In this document: one piece after another, positions 1-13,174 of the stretch
Layout: every line of letters starts with the position of its first letter
Position numbering within the stretch: position 1 is the stretch's first letter
Assembly: GCA_003963115.1 (NCBI GenBank)
Contig: RXJQ01000011.1
Location: 124,001 to 188,000 of the forward strand
From: Burkholderiales bacterium
GTDB taxonomy: Bacteria; Pseudomonadota; Gammaproteobacteria; Burkholderiales; Burkholderiaceae_C
Length of the DNA stretch: 64,000 nucleotides
Direction of reading: 5' to 3'
The notes under the pieces: generated by a model
What the model was told of the DNA's origin: nothing
The model's database searches: none
What the model saw: only the letters and a program-made list of their open reading frames with translations
Made by a program: the position numbers and the translations under genes

Positions 1-774
1 GCTCAAAAGGTCTATCTGGTTGACCGCGACCGCAAGCGCGAATTACTGACCCACCTGATCAAAAGCAATGATTGGCATCAGGTGCTGGTTTTCACGCGCA
101 TGAAACACGGCGCCAATCGTTTGGTTGAATACCTGCTGAAACAAGACGTCACGGCCATGGCCATCCATGGCAATAAAAGCCAAAGCGCCCGCACCCGTGC
201 TTTGGCCGAGTTCAAATCGGGCGAATTGCAGGTACTCGTGGCGACAGATATTGCGGCACGCGGCATCGATATTGATCAATTGCCTCACGTGGTCAATTTC
301 GAGTTGCCCAATGTCCCCGAGGATTACGTGCACCGCATTGGCCGCACGGGGCGCGCAGGCGCCGAAGGCGAAGCGGTTTCCCTGGTGTGCGTGGACGAAA
401 ACGGCTTTCTTGCCGATATCGAAAAGCTCATCAAGCGCCGTATTCCCCAAGAAACCGTTCCAGGCTTCGAGCCCGATCCGCACGCCAGACCCGAGCCGAT
501 CCAGCTGGGTCGCCGGGTGCTGCACGGCGCGCCGGGCTCACGCGCCAACCAGATCAACCGCGGTGGCGGGCATGGCAGCGGGCATTCATCCGGGCATAAC
601 CAGGGGCGTGGTGGCGCGCAAGCGCACAACAACAGCGGGCCGCGCCACGGTGCGTCTTCCGGCTATAAATCTGAGCAGCCTCAGGATATGCGCGCACCCC
701 ATCGCTCCGAAGCGGCCAACAACCATGGCGGGAATGTGACCGCCTTGCCACCGCGTCGCGCTCGCAGGGGTTAA
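1..774 (+). CDS. rhlE: DEAD-box RNA helicase, RhlE type (C-terminal part, 5' end outside window)
   Basis: This is the C-terminal RecA-like half of an ATP-dependent RNA helicase, open in frame from base 1, so the start lies upstream of the window. Visible motifs are [14 protein letters not shown] (motif IV region), [20 protein letters not shown] (motif V) and [10 protein letters not shown] (motif VI with the arginine finger). After the core comes a low-complexity Gly/His/Asn/Arg-rich tail of roughly 90 residues, typical of RhlE proteins and likely to bind RNA. RhlE helicases act in ribosome assembly and RNA turnover. The RhlE assignment rests on the TRxKHGANRL sequence and the tail; another DEAD-box subfamily is less likely. 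Confidence 0.9.
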   Translation, partial: AQKVYLVDRDRKRELLTHLIKSNDWHQVLVFTRMKHGANRLVEYLLKQDVTAMAIHGNKSQSARTRALAEFKSGELQVLVATDIAARGIDIDQLPHVVNFELPNVPEDYVHRIGRTGRAGAEGEAVSLVCVDENGFLADIEKLIKRRIPQETVPGFEPDPHARPEPIQLGRRVLHGAPGSRANQINRGGGHGSGHSSGHNQGRGGAQAHNNSGPRHGASSGYKSEQPQDMRAPHRSEAANNHGGNVTALPPRRARRG

Positions 775-807
775 CAACCTTATCGGCCGCGTCAGCGGCC
801 CTGAAAC

Positions 808-833
808 AAAAAGCCCGGCAAGCCGGGCTTTTT
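808..833. terminator. Bidirectional rho-independent terminator
   Basis: A perfect GCCCGGC/GCCGGGC stem with a two-base loop is flanked by five A on the left and five T on the right. It therefore has a U-tract on both strands. It sits between the end of the helicase gene on the plus strand and the end of the small exported-protein gene on the minus strand, and should end both transcripts. Confidence 0.9.
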
Positions 834-875
834 GTTTGCACACCAGCCAATCAAATTGGCCGGCGCATCATCGAA

Positions 876-1052
876 TTACTTCGAAGCAGCTTCAGAAGCG
901 GCAGCAGCCTTCTTGGCAGCCTTGTGGTGCTTCTTGACCTTCTTGGCGGGAGCGGACGCGGCTTCAGCAGCGGGGGCGGTAGCAGCGGCTTCAGCGGCGA
1001 AAGCGCCAACAGCAAACATCGAGGCGATCAGAGCGGCGATCAGCTTTTTCAT
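876..1052 (-). CDS. Small exported Ala/Lys-rich protein of unknown function
   Basis: The 58-residue product starts MKKLIAALIASMFAVGAFA, a clear Sec signal peptide with probable cleavage after AFA. The mature part is only about 38 residues of Ala, Lys, Glu, Pro and two His, with a KKVKKHHKAAKK core. The frame stays open further upstream, but a GGAG sequence eight bases before this ATG and the signal peptide fix the start. It is monocistronic and ends at a bidirectional terminator. Short Ala/Lys-rich secreted peptides of this kind are common in Burkholderiales. I know no function; a nucleic-acid- or envelope-binding cationic peptide is only a guess. Confidence 0.75.
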   Translation of the reverse strand: MKKLIAALIASMFAVGAFAAEAAATAPAAEAASAPAKKVKKHHKAAKKAAAASEAASK

Positions 1053-1167
1053 GAGGTAACTCCAAAGGGTATGTGGTTGGTTTTCAGACCAGGTCACTGC
1101 CAAGTCTGTCAGCCCACAACGTGCTGTCTCCAAGTCCGGTTGACACACCACACAAAAAAATTTGCAT

Positions 1168-2001
1168 TCATTCAAAAGTCCGTTCACGCAGCCATTTGGT
1201 GGCCACCCATTTCTCGCCCTCCTTCACCGGTGCACCACCATGCAGCGTCTTGGTGGAAGGGTGAGGTACGCCATAAGCGAAAAACACGGCCTGCCCTGCC
1301 ACCGCGTGAACGTCCACCCCAGCGTCCGGAAAAATGGTGGCGCCGCCAGATTCAGGTGTATTGAGGTACATCACCACCGTCCCCACGCGCTGGCCTCCGC
1401 GTTTCAAAATGGCCGTCGAGCCGGGTTGCGCAGGGTCGAAATAATCAAAATGCGGCTTGTATTCGGCACCCGGGGTATATCGCAGCACCTGGATACCTTC
1501 GCCGTTTTCAATCGGCCAGTTCAGCAAGGCCGCGATGCGCGCCTCGATCTTGCCGCACAACTCATTCTCGCCACGCACGAAAAACATACCCTGGCTTGTG
1601 CGGGCGTCATTGACTTCGCTGCCACCCGTGGCGTTGACCACCGTCTGGGAGCGCGCCATGCGGGGCTGTGCCAAGTCCATCAGGGCCTGGCACTCCTGCT
1701 GCGACAGCAGATCCCCGAACACCACCACGCGCGGGTTCTTCATCTGCACGAGGATCTTCACGTGCCTGTCATGGGCCCAGACCTCCGAGCCCCCACTGGC
1801 GGCCAACTCAGGTACGCTTTTGAGCCCCGTCTGCACCTGGGCCACCCGGGCAACCATGACCTCTTCCATGGCGGACAAGGCCACGTCCTCATCCCAGCCA
1901 CTGGCCCTCATGGCAGCCAGCACCACCTCGGCCGCGTGCCCCGCTTCGGCCTGCTCGATGATCCACTTGCGCAGCTCAGGTGTGATCAGTTGCTCGGACA
2001 T
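1168..2001 (-). CDS. 2OG-Fe(II) oxygenase, prolyl 4-hydroxylase-like
   Basis: The 277-residue protein has an N-terminal part of about 90 residues followed by a double-stranded beta-helix dioxygenase domain of the P4Hc type. The iron ligands can be seen as HFD in YKPHFDYF and the distal His in KTLHGGAPV. A 2-oxoglutarate-binding Lys is likely in KWVATKWLRE. Related bacterial proteins hydroxylate proline in target proteins such as EF-Tu or are uncharacterised, so the substrate here is unknown. The gene lies 17 bp downstream of yaaA on the same strand, and the two may be cotranscribed. Confidence 0.85.
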   Translation of the reverse strand: MSEQLITPELRKWIIEQAEAGHAAEVVLAAMRASGWDEDVALSAMEEVMVARVAQVQTGLKSVPELAASGGSEVWAHDRHVKILVQMKNPRVVVFGDLLSQQECQALMDLAQPRMARSQTVVNATGGSEVNDARTSQGMFFVRGENELCGKIEARIAALLNWPIENGEGIQVLRYTPGAEYKPHFDYFDPAQPGSTAILKRGGQRVGTVVMYLNTPESGGATIFPDAGVDVHAVAGQAVFFAYGVPHPSTKTLHGGAPVKEGEKWVATKWLRERTFE

Positions 2002-2018
2002 ATCCTTGCCTTGTCAAC

Positions 2019-2795
2019 TCAGTCAGGCAGCTTGCGCCTGAACACGAAACGATCCGCTTCAGACGCGGCCTCGTCGTAAGCATAGCTTTCGGCCTTGAAA
2101 TTCAGCAGATCGGCCGGCTTCTTCGCCTGCTTCAAGATCGCATGACGTGCCATCAGGCCACGTGCACGCTTGGCGTGGAAGCTGATGACTTTCCAGTCCC
2201 CGTTCTTCCAGTCTTCGAACACGCACTCGATCACCCTGGCCTTGAGCGCCTTGCGCTTGACCGATTTGAAGTACTCCTGCGACGCCAGGTTGATGATGAG
2301 GTCGTCCTTCTGCCTGGTCAGTTGCGCGTTGAGGTGATTCGCGAGGGTGTCGCCCCACCAAGCGTACAAATCCTTGCCGCGCGGGTTGGGCAGCTTGGTC
2401 CCCATTTCCAGCCGATAGGGCTGAATCCAGTCCAGCGGACGCAAGATGCCATAAAGCCCGCTGAGGATGGCAACGTGGTCTTGGGCCCAATCCAGATCGG
2501 CCTGCTTGAGGCTGGTGGCGTCCAGGCCCTCATAGACATCGCCATTGAACGCCAGCACGGCCTGCTTGCTGTTCTTGGCCGTGAACCTGGGGCGCCAGGC
2601 CGCGTAGCGCGCCACATTGAGCGTGGACAAGGCGTCGCTGAGGTCCATCAGCGAGGCGATCTGGGCTGGCGTGTAGGGCTTGAGCACCTCGATGAGTTCG
2701 GCCGACTCTTTGACGAATTGCGGCAGCGTGTGCTTGTCAGTCGTGGGGGCGGCCTCGTAATCCAGACTTTTGGCGGGGGACAGCAGAATCAGCAT
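2019..2795 (-). CDS. yaaA: Peroxide stress protein YaaA (UPF0246/DUF328)
   Basis: The 258-residue product begins [14 protein letters not shown], the family hallmark, and carries [23 protein letters not shown] and the NLASQEYF segment of YaaA. In E. coli YaaA lowers free iron and protects DNA and protein during hydrogen peroxide stress. The frame is open well upstream, but [10 protein letters not shown] is the conserved N-terminus and the upstream residues look like intergenic translation. The start lies 96 bp from the divergent gamma-carbonic anhydrase gene, so the promoter is probably in that gap. Confidence 0.93.
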   Translation of the reverse strand: MLILLSPAKSLDYEAAPTTDKHTLPQFVKESAELIEVLKPYTPAQIASLMDLSDALSTLNVARYAAWRPRFTAKNSKQAVLAFNGDVYEGLDATSLKQADLDWAQDHVAILSGLYGILRPLDWIQPYRLEMGTKLPNPRGKDLYAWWGDTLANHLNAQLTRQKDDLIINLASQEYFKSVKRKALKARVIECVFEDWKNGDWKVISFHAKRARGLMARHAILKQAKKPADLLNFKAESYAYDEAASEADRFVFRRKLPD

Positions 2796-2891
2796 GGTGC
2801 TCACGGGTTGGTGAGGTTTTATTTTCTCATCATTAAAATCCGAGCTTCTCCCACTGCTTTGCCGCGTCGCTCGCACGCGCGCCCCCTCACC

Positions 2892-3431
2892 ATGGCGATC
2901 TACCGCATCGAGGACAAGACACCCCAGGTCCACCCCACGGCCTATGTGGCCGAATCGGCCGACGTGATCGGCGACGTGACCTTGTCCGAAGGCTGCAGCG
3001 TGTGGTCGCACGTGACCCTGCGCGGCGACAACGAGCCCATCGTGATCGGCGAGCGCTCGAATGTGCAGGAGTCCTCGGTGCTGCACACCGACATCGGCTA
3101 CGGCCTGATCATCGGCCAGGATGTGACGGTGGGGCACCAGGCCATGCTGCACGGCTGCACCATCGGCGATGGCTCGCTCATCGGCATCCAGGCCGTGGTG
3201 CTCAATGGCGCGGTAATCGGCAAGAATTGCTTGGTCGCGGCAGGTGCCCTGGTGACCGAAGGCAAGGTGTTCGAGGACGGCATGCTGATCATGGGCTCAC
3301 CCGCCAAGGCCGTGCGCCCCTTGAGCGAAGGAGACTTGGCCCGCATGCACATCGGTACGGCCTTGTATGTGGCGAAATCGGCCCAATACAAGACAGATCT
3401 GGTGCGCGTTGACGTACCGGCCAAGGAATGA
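2892..3431 (+). CDS. Gamma carbonic anhydrase-like hexapeptide protein (YrdA family)
   Basis: The 179-residue protein is a left-handed beta-helix of hexapeptide repeats. It has the gamma-class features [10 protein letters not shown], an SSVLHTD histidine and [10 protein letters not shown], which together give three zinc-ligand histidines. The chosen ATG gives the usual N-terminus [20 protein letters not shown]; the frame is open upstream but that part has no family similarity. It lies 6 bp before hslO on the same strand, so the two probably form an operon. YrdA proteins bind metal, but carbonic anhydrase activity has often not been shown. Confidence 0.9.
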   Translation: MAIYRIEDKTPQVHPTAYVAESADVIGDVTLSEGCSVWSHVTLRGDNEPIVIGERSNVQESSVLHTDIGYGLIIGQDVTVGHQAMLHGCTIGDGSLIGIQAVVLNGAVIGKNCLVAAGALVTEGKVFEDGMLIMGSPAKAVRPLSEGDLARMHIGTALYVAKSAQYKTDLVRVDVPAKE

Positions 3432-3437
3432 GCCCTC

Positions 3438-4421
3438 ATGAGTGAATTGCACAAGTTTCTGTTCGAAGGCCTGCCCGTGCGGGGCATGCTCGTGCGCCTG
3501 ACCGATGGCTGGCAGGAAGCACTGCGCCGCCGTGAATCGGCAGGAGCCTTCGATGCGCCCCTGCGCCGCCTGCTGGGCGAGATGAGCGCGGCCGGCGTGC
3601 TGATGCAGGCCAACATCAAGTTCAATGGCGCGGTGGTCATGCAGATCTTCGGTGATGGACCTGTGAAGCTGGCCGTGACCGAGGTGCAGCCTGATCTGAG
3701 CTTCCGCTCCACCGCCAAGGTGGTTGGTGAGTTGCCGGCAACGGACGGCGGTCGCCTGCCGCTGGAGATCATGGTCAATGTGCATGGCCAGGGCCGCTGC
3801 GCCATCACGCTGGACCCCAAGGAGCGCCTGCCCGGGCAGCAGCCTTATCAAGGTGTGGTGCCGCTCAATGGCGAAGACGGTGCTGCACTGCATGACCTGA
3901 GCGCGGTGCTGGAGCAGTACATGCGCAAGTCCGAACAGCTTGAAAGCAAGCTGATCCTCGCGGCCAATGATGATGTCGCGTGCGGCCTGCTGATCCAGCG
4001 CCTGCCCATCGAGGGCACGGGCAATCTCGAAGGTGGCGCGCCAGAGGTCGACCCGGTCGAGATGGCTGAGCACTACAACCGCATCGCCCACCTGGCCTCG
4101 ACACTGAAACAGGAAGAGTTGTTGACGCTGGATGCACCCACCATCCTGCGTCGTCTGTTCTGGGAAGAGGACGTGCGCTACTTCGAGCCCATGACGGGCC
4201 TTGATGGGCCGCGCTTTGCCTGCACCTGCTCACGCGAGCGCGTGGCCGATATGCTGCGCAGCCTGGGCCAGGAAGAGATCGATTCCATCGTGGCCGAGCA
4301 AGGCCAGGTCGAGATCGGCTGCGACTTCTGCGGCCAGCACTACCGCTTCGACCCGGTGGACACGGCCGAGCTGTTCACGGATGGGGCGGACACGCCGCCC
4401 AGCTCATCGCGGCTTCAGTGA
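3438..4421 (+). CDS. hslO: Redox-regulated chaperone Hsp33
   Basis: The 327-residue product matches Hsp33 along its length. It starts ELHKFLFEGLPVRGMLVRL and ends with the zinc-binding redox switch, CTC followed about 33 residues later by CDFC. These four cysteines hold zinc when reduced. On oxidation they form disulfides, and the protein unfolds into an active holdase that protects cytosolic proteins. It follows the gamma-carbonic anhydrase gene by 6 bp. Its 3' end overlaps the convergent truC gene by 47 bp. Confidence 0.95.
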   Translation: MSELHKFLFEGLPVRGMLVRLTDGWQEALRRRESAGAFDAPLRRLLGEMSAAGVLMQANIKFNGAVVMQIFGDGPVKLAVTEVQPDLSFRSTAKVVGELPATDGGRLPLEIMVNVHGQGRCAITLDPKERLPGQQPYQGVVPLNGEDGAALHDLSAVLEQYMRKSEQLESKLILAANDDVACGLLIQRLPIEGTGNLEGGAPEVDPVEMAEHYNRIAHLASTLKQEELLTLDAPTILRRLFWEEDVRYFEPMTGLDGPRFACTCSRERVADMLRSLGQEEIDSIVAEQGQVEIGCDFCGQHYRFDPVDTAELFTDGADTPPSSSRLQ

Positions 4422-5172
4422 ACTGCCAGGGCATGTCTGCCAGCAGATAGGCCCAATCTTGATTGAGACTGGCTTGCTGGTTCTGCACCCGCGTGAGCGG
4501 ATCGAAGGGGATCGGCGACATCAGGTTCAAGGGTTGCCCTGAAAAGGGCTGCACCAGTTGCAGTGACAAGGCATGCAGCCACAGGCGCTGCTGCCCCAGT
4601 TGCTGCGCCCACCAGCGGTTGTGCGCGCCTTTGCCATGCGTGGTATCGCCGATGATGGGATGAGCCACGTGCTTGAGGTGCCGCCGAATCTGGTGGCGAC
4701 GCCCGGTGTGCGGCACCGCTTCGACCAGGGCCACGCGCGTGCTGGGATAGCGGTCAACAGGGATGTCGAGCTGCAAGGTGCCCCGGCGGTAAAGCGTCGT
4801 GCGGGCAGGCTGGGCTGGCGCATCGGCGGGCGCGTCATCGGGCTTGAGCGCGTGATCGACTTCGCTCTGCGCCTCGGGCCAGCCGCGCACCATGGCGATG
4901 TAGCGCTTTTGCACCTGCTGCAACGCGAAAGCCTCGCACAGGGCACGGGCCGCATCCGCATGCAAGGCCATGAGCAGCACACCCGACGTGCCTTTGTCCA
5001 GGCGATGAACGGGAAAGACATGCCGCCCCAGTTGATCCCGCAAGGTCTGCATCACGAAGCGGGTTTCGTGCGCGTCCAGGCCTGTGCGGTGAACAAGCCA
5101 GCCGGCCGGTTTGTGCACGGCGACCAGGTCATCGTCCTGCCAGAGGATGCTCAATGGCTCGGTGCTGTCCAT
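4375..5172 (-). CDS. truC: tRNA pseudouridine synthase C-like (RluA family)
   Basis: The 265-residue enzyme belongs to the RluA family. The catalytic Asp lies in HRLDKGTSGVLLMA, and the substrate-binding PHTGRRHQIRRHL motif is present. Length and absence of an S4 domain fit TruC, which makes pseudouridine 65 in tRNA. The start MDSTEPLSILWQDDDLVAVHKPAG matches the family N-terminus; the longer open frame upstream overlaps the next gene and was rejected. Other RluA members (RluE or an unassigned paralogue) are possible but less likely. Confidence 0.85.
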   Translation of the reverse strand: MDSTEPLSILWQDDDLVAVHKPAGWLVHRTGLDAHETRFVMQTLRDQLGRHVFPVHRLDKGTSGVLLMALHADAARALCEAFALQQVQKRYIAMVRGWPEAQSEVDHALKPDDAPADAPAQPARTTLYRRGTLQLDIPVDRYPSTRVALVEAVPHTGRRHQIRRHLKHVAHPIIGDTTHGKGAHNRWWAQQLGQQRLWLHALSLQLVQPFSGQPLNLMSPIPFDPLTRVQNQQASLNQDWAYLLADMPWQFTEAAMSWAACPPHP

Positions 5173-5191
5173 GGGCCTTGCTCGATGCCGG

Positions 5192-5839
5192 TCAACGCTG
5201 GCGGGTAAGCCAATGCTGCTCGCATTCGCCATCGTCGCAGTTGTCGCAGAACCAGCGCCAGCGAGACCCTGCTGTTGTGGCGCGACGGGTCTGCCGAGCG
5301 GGCTCGTCCAGCCAAAGGTCGATGATGGACAAGGCATGCTCCACACGGGCGATACCGTGCCCGGCCACCACGGCATAAGGCTGCCCGGCTTCCTGCAGGG
5401 CTTGGCGGATCAATGTGTCTGTGTGCGCCTGTGAGTCGGCCGGAGCATCGGCAGCTCGCCCGTTCGTTGTGGCGGGCTTCGTCCAGGCCAGGTCCAGCGA
5501 CATCAGCAAGGTGGTGCCGACCTGTGCGTGGTCGCGCAAGGCCTGTTCACGCAGTGGCGGCGCGTCGGTCTCAAGTGACAGCATCAGGGGTGTCGTGTCG
5601 GCCAGCACCAGCTGGTGTGCGGCCCTGGCCTCGGCGATCAGCCTCGTTTGCTCGGCGGCCATGGCGCGCCGCTCAGCAAGACACTGCGATGCGCTGGATG
5701 GCTCGATCACCTCACGCCAGGTTTGCGGGACCATCACCGCGTCCATGTCCCGCGCCGTGAGGATGCGCGTCAGCTCACGTGCGAGCGTGGTCTTGCCCGT
5801 ACCAGCGGCACCCAGCACGGCAATGAGGTGGCCAGACAT
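5192..5839 (-). CDS. Small P-loop ATPase/kinase-like protein with C-terminal Cys cluster
   Basis: The 215-residue protein starts with a P-loop at residues 10-17 (GAAGTGKT). It resembles small AAA/NadR-type nucleotide kinases that act on a nucleoside or cofactor. A short C-terminal segment, CDNCDDGECEQHW, has three cysteines and a histidine and could bind a metal. The gene lies between ftsB and truC on the same strand, 19 bp before truC. The context does not reveal its substrate, and I do not recognise a named family. Confidence 0.7.
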   Translation of the reverse strand: MSGHLIAVLGAAGTGKTTLARELTRILTARDMDAVMVPQTWREVIEPSSASQCLAERRAMAAEQTRLIAEARAAHQLVLADTTPLMLSLETDAPPLREQALRDHAQVGTTLLMSLDLAWTKPATTNGRAADAPADSQAHTDTLIRQALQEAGQPYAVVAGHGIARVEHALSIIDLWLDEPARQTRRATTAGSRWRWFCDNCDDGECEQHWLTRQR

Positions 5840-5866
5840 ACCAACGCTCGAGAACGGACAAAGCGC

Positions 5867-6184
5867 TCAGGGTGTGGGCGCAGAGGCCGACTGCGCCGGC
5901 ATGACTTGCGGCAGCTTGGTGGTCAACTGAACGTAGATCTCGTCGGGCTTGACCATGCCCAGCTCGGTGCGGGCCTTTTCTTCGACCATCTCCAGGCCTT
6001 CTTGCAGGTCACGCACTTCGGCGGAGAGCTGCTCGTTGCGGGCCTGGGCCTCCGCGTTGGCGCGCTGCTGCGTCTGCACCTGGGCCCGCAGCGCCATCAC
6101 GCGGGGGACGCCACCCTTGCCGAACCAGAGTTCGGCCTGAACCACGGCCAACAGCGCCAGGAGGATGATGGTGGCAAAACGCAT
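5867..6184 (-). CDS. ftsB: Cell division protein FtsB
   Basis: The roughly 105-residue bitopic membrane protein has one N-terminal transmembrane helix (MRFATIILLALLAVVQAELW). A periplasmic coiled coil follows with LRAQVQTQQRANAEAQARNE and ends ARTELGMVKPDEIYVQ, the typical FtsB signature. It forms the FtsQLB complex that activates septal peptidoglycan synthesis. Its place directly after enolase is conserved in proteobacteria. A GTG start 15 bp upstream is also open; neither start has a strong ribosome site, so the N-terminus is uncertain by five residues. Confidence 0.92.
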   Translation of the reverse strand: MRFATIILLALLAVVQAELWFGKGGVPRVMALRAQVQTQQRANAEAQARNEQLSAEVRDLQEGLEMVEEKARTELGMVKPDEIYVQLTTKLPQVMPAQSASAPTP

Positions 6185-6229
6185 GCGCGCATTATCCACG
6201 AGAGCTTGGTCAAACCCGTGGTGGCTGCA

Positions 6230-8450
<2,221 letters not shown>

Positions 8451-8484
8451 GGTGTGGTCCTCAGTACCGGTGCAATGCCTGTGA

Positions 8485-11086
<2,602 letters not shown>

Positions 11087-11090
<4 letters not shown>

Positions 11091-12322
11091 GCACGCCACC
11101 CCAGGCCAACAGCCAGGCTCAGCGGATCGCGCTGCTGACGGGCCTGTACACCGCGCAGGGGCTGCCGTTTGGCTTCTTTTCCCTGGCGCTGCCGGTGTTG
11201 ATGCGCGAAGCCCACTGGTCGCTCAAGGCAATCGGCTTTTTGCAGTTCCTGGCCCTGCCCTGGGGTATCAAGTTTCTCTGGGCGCCGGTACTGGATCACC
11301 GGGGATCCCGCCGTGGCTGGCTGATGTTCTTTCAGTGCGCAGCCTGCCTCATGGCACTCGCCTTGTCATTCCTCGACCTGCAAGCTGAAAGCATCATCCT
11401 TTTCGTTGCGGTCTTCTTGTTCAACCTGCTCGCGGCCTCGCAAGACATCATCACGGACGGGCTGGCCGTGCGCCTGCTGGGCGCGCAAGAGCGTGGGCTG
11501 GCCAACGCCATCCAGGTCGGCGCCTATCGGCTGGGCATGATCCTCGGTGGCGGCCTGCTGCTGTGGCTGTTCGCGCACACGGGCTGGCACACGATGTTCA
11601 TCTGCATGGCCGTGATGCTGGGGCTGACCATCCTGCCTGTGCTGACCTTCAAGGAACCACCCAGGCACACCGAACGCAGCAAAAGACCCAGTGGCACGGC
11701 GTTGGTCATCGGCTGGCTGCACCGAGCGCTCGCCCCCGGCATGCTGACGTTCTTTGGCCTGATCTTCTGCTACCGCTTCGGCGACCAGATCCTCAACTCG
11801 CTGCTGCCGCCCTTCCTGCTCGACCATGGCGTGAGCAAGAGCACGATTGCCGTGATGAAGGGGGCCGTAGGGTCTGGCACCAGCCTGCTGGGCGCGAGCA
11901 TCGGCGGCTGGTTGACTTACAAGCTGGGGCGTCGCCAGGCCATGCTGGCTGCGGGCCTGGCGCAGGCCGCTGGTTTTGGCTTGTATGTGGCCGTGGCCTA
12001 TGGCCTCGGTGGCGAGCCCCTGCTGTGGACGGCCACCGTGCTCGAAGGCATTGTGGGCACCATGGCCACGGTGGCGCTGTTCACCTTGATGATGGACGCC
12101 AGCGACCCCGAGCATGCGGGCACCGACTACACCTTGCTGGCCAGCGTGGTGGTGGCCGTCAGCAGCCTGGGCGGCTTGGCCGGTGGCTTTCTGGGAGACT
12201 TGCTGGGTTATGGCCCGACATTCCTGCTCGCCACGTCACTGGCCGTGGCCGGCACCTTGTTCGTCGTGTGGTGGCTGGACCGGCACCCCACGAACGAGCG
12301 TGTGGCCGAGGCCTGGCGCTGA
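11087..12322 (+). CDS. MFS transporter, AmpG-like
   Basis: The 411-residue protein has about twelve hydrophobic segments. It resembles the AmpG/acetyl-CoA-transporter branch of the major facilitator superfamily: the N-terminus runs LTGLYTAQGLPFGFFSLALP, with the intracellular ASQDIITDGLAVRLL motif. AmpG imports anhydro-muropeptides for peptidoglycan recycling, which would suit an envelope role next to PlsC. The substrate is inferred from the family only. Confidence 0.75.
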
Positions 12323-12346
12323 AGCGCCACGCCAGTTGCCCCAAGC

Positions 12347-13174
12347 TCAGGCGTCAGGTGCCGAGATCTTGCTCAAGGGGTTCATGGCCTGAGCCTGTGA
12401 CGCCGCGCTGTTGCTCGCCAGATCAGGCTGATCGCCATGCCATGTCGGCTCGGGGATGGAGTCGAACACCTGGCGCAGGCGCTGCCCCCAGGTCGTGCGG
12501 ATCATGCGGAAGTAGCTGTTGGTCTCATCGATGTTGATGAGCTTGTCCACTTTCAACGAATCGGCTTCATAGACCAGCAGGTCCAGCGGCAACCCGACAG
12601 ACAGATTGGACTTCAGCGTCGAATCCATCGAGATCAAGGCGCACTTGGCGGCCTCTTGCAAGGGCGTCTGCGGCGTCACCACGCGGTCGATCACCGGCTT
12701 GCCGTATTTGGACTCGCCGATCTGGAAGTAGCACACGCCATCAATGCCCGCCTCGACGAAGTTGCCCGCCGCATAGACGTTGAACAGGCGCATGGTCTCA
12801 CCCTTGATCTGCCCACCGACGATCAGGCTGCAGTTGAAATCGATGCCATGCTTCTTGAGCGACTCGGCATCGCGCGCATGCACCTTGCGCACGGCGCTGC
12901 CCACGATGCGGGCCACGTCGAACAGGCTTTTGGCCGTCCAGATGGTGCAGGGCTCGCCATCCGAGCCTTCGATGGTCTCGTTGCCCAGCAATTGTTTGAC
13001 CGCCTGCGTGATGGCCAGGTTGCCGGCTGTCAACACCACCAGCACGCGCTCGCCCGCCTTCTCGTAGACGCTCATCTTGCGGAAGGTGCTGATCTGGTCC
13101 ATGCCCGCGTTGGTGCGAGAGTCGGACAGGAACACAAGCCCGGCATTGAGCCGCATGGCCACGCAGTAAGTCAT
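12347..13174 (-). CDS. Proteasome-type protease, Anbu family
   Basis: The 275-residue protein starts [27 protein letters not shown], the hallmark of Anbu, the bacterial beta-proteasome/HslV homologue. The predicted nucleophile is Thr2 after removal of Met; SDSRTNAG and a Lys in FRKM complete the Ntn-hydrolase pattern. Anbu forms lock-washer rings, and its biological substrate is unknown. Elsewhere anbu usually sits with ATP-grasp, alpha-E and transglutaminase genes; here it instead overlaps mutS by 4 bp (ATGA), so it should be cotranslated with mutS. Confidence 0.88.
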   Translation of the reverse strand: MTYCVAMRLNAGLVFLSDSRTNAGMDQISTFRKMSVYEKAGERVLVVLTAGNLAITQAVKQLLGNETIEGSDGEPCTIWTAKSLFDVARIVGSAVRKVHARDAESLKKHGIDFNCSLIVGGQIKGETMRLFNVYAAGNFVEAGIDGVCYFQIGESKYGKPVIDRVVTPQTPLQEAAKCALISMDSTLKSNLSVGLPLDLLVYEADSLKVDKLINIDETNSYFRMIRTTWGQRLRQVFDSIPEPTWHGDQPDLASNSAASQAQAMNPLSKISAPDA

